DNA of 64,000 nucleotides from Bacilli bacterium (GTDB taxonomy: Bacteria > Bacillota_I > Bacilli_A > RF39 > UBA660), in assembly GCA_022009835.1 (NCBI GenBank), contig CP091726.1, positions 1,054,001-1,118,000 on the forward strand. The letters run 5' to 3'. This document shows, in pieces, positions 63,732 through 64,000 of the stretch. The notes under the pieces were generated by a model that worked only from the letters and a program-made list of their open reading frames with translations, did not search any database and was not told the DNA's origin. How positions within the stretch are numbered: position 1 is the stretch's first letter; each line of letters begins with the position of its first letter. Position numbers and translations under genes: made by a program.

Positions 63732-64000
63732 TCTTTTTCGCTTTCTTTTTTTATTACAATATTCTTCTATACTATCAACATTATTAACTACTATATCAAA
63801 GTCATCCCAAGCACATATTTTTTTAAAGATAAATCAGCATTTAATTTTTAATTCATATTTTTCCATCACAAATCTCATTAGTATAAATATCATTAAAATC
63901 AACATTTCTTTTTGTTTAATATTTTTGCTATAAAGATTAGTTAAATTTTTTTCATATTAATATCATTATCAGAACCATAATCTTCAAATGGTATTCTACA
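63732..64000 (-). CDS. Hypothetical element protein, runs off window
   Basis: Right-edge fragment: RIPFEDYGSDNDIN, then ICAWDDFDIVVNNVDSIEEY and a basic end (CNKKRKRKR). The start lies beyond 64000. Not recognised. Confidence 0.3.

Noticed and set aside
1..64000. Mycoplasma-type code with UGA as Trp
   Set aside because: TGA ends rnfC, the response regulator, rsmH and others in exact operon overlaps, and Trp positions use TGG.
1..64000. CRISPR array or insertion sequence
   Set aside because: No regularly spaced identical repeats and no transposase-like frame; repeats seen are the twin hairpins, leader cassettes and the fic-flanking pair.

Overview
The window looks like a chromosomal contig from an uncultivated, very AT-rich, endospore-forming member of the Bacillota (gut Bacilli or Mollicutes-like lineage). 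Supporting evidence: UGA is used as a stop (standard code), Shine-Dalgarno sites are strong, nearly every gene is on the minus strand, and sporulation genes are present (spoIVFA-spoIVFB directly upstream of rplU-prp-rpmA as in Bacillus, a cotE remnant, an FtsK/SpoIIIE translocase). Many conserved genes are broken by single-base length changes in A/T runs. Most of these look like sequencing or assembly error, so I give each such gene as one joined locus.

Layout, left to right. 1-1.5 kb: two mosaic YhcG-type (DUF1016) nuclease genes. 1.7-4.8 kb: a histidine kinase/response regulator pair and a plus-strand superoxide dismutase. 5-6.5 kb: a surface LRR protein behind a small-peptide/terminator leader. 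6.6-10.6 kb: a dcw-type cell-division cluster (mraZ, rsmH, ftsL, PBP, small membrane peptide). 10.9-12.5 kb: a surface protein whose GC-rich 3' end, followed by a long inverted repeat, looks like the variable region of a diversity-generating retroelement. 12.6-15.6 kb: cysS and trpS, each behind a leader-peptide attenuator (Cys-Cys and Trp codons) rather than a T-box. 15.7-18.7 kb: a P-loop kinase, then a kinase-like/double-HEPN gene pair. 18.8-25.9 kb: rpmF, yceD, nagZ, ftsK, a fused rnfDG and rnfC. 26-28.6 kb: another surface protein with the same small-peptide leader. 28.7-32.6 kb: two tRNAs, the L21/L27 operon and spoIVFAB. 32.7-36.4 kb: a candidate GC-rich small RNA, DUF3800, lexA, ruvA, ddl. 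36.5-42.6 kb: two cell-surface proteins (one a dockerin-bearing glucosaminidase), cinA, an MBL hydrolase, rnc, trmB. 42.8-46.8 kb: an accessory patch (KilA-N, DUF488, unknowns, tRNA-Thr). 46.8-56.3 kb: uppP, tig, greA, two U32 peptidases, an O-methyltransferase, capA, fic, and infC-rpmI-rplT with its leader RNA.

56.5-64 kb: a 5'-truncated cotE abuts a large serine recombinase, followed by a sortase, a VirD4/TraG coupling protein and small element genes. This reads as an integrative conjugative element sitting inside a spore-coat gene and continuing past the window end.

Five intergenic copies of a twin-hairpin element are scattered through the window. Each hairpin keeps a single purine-purine mismatch (GAC/GGC or GAC/GAC) while the flanking stems covary. 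I know of no described family that fits.
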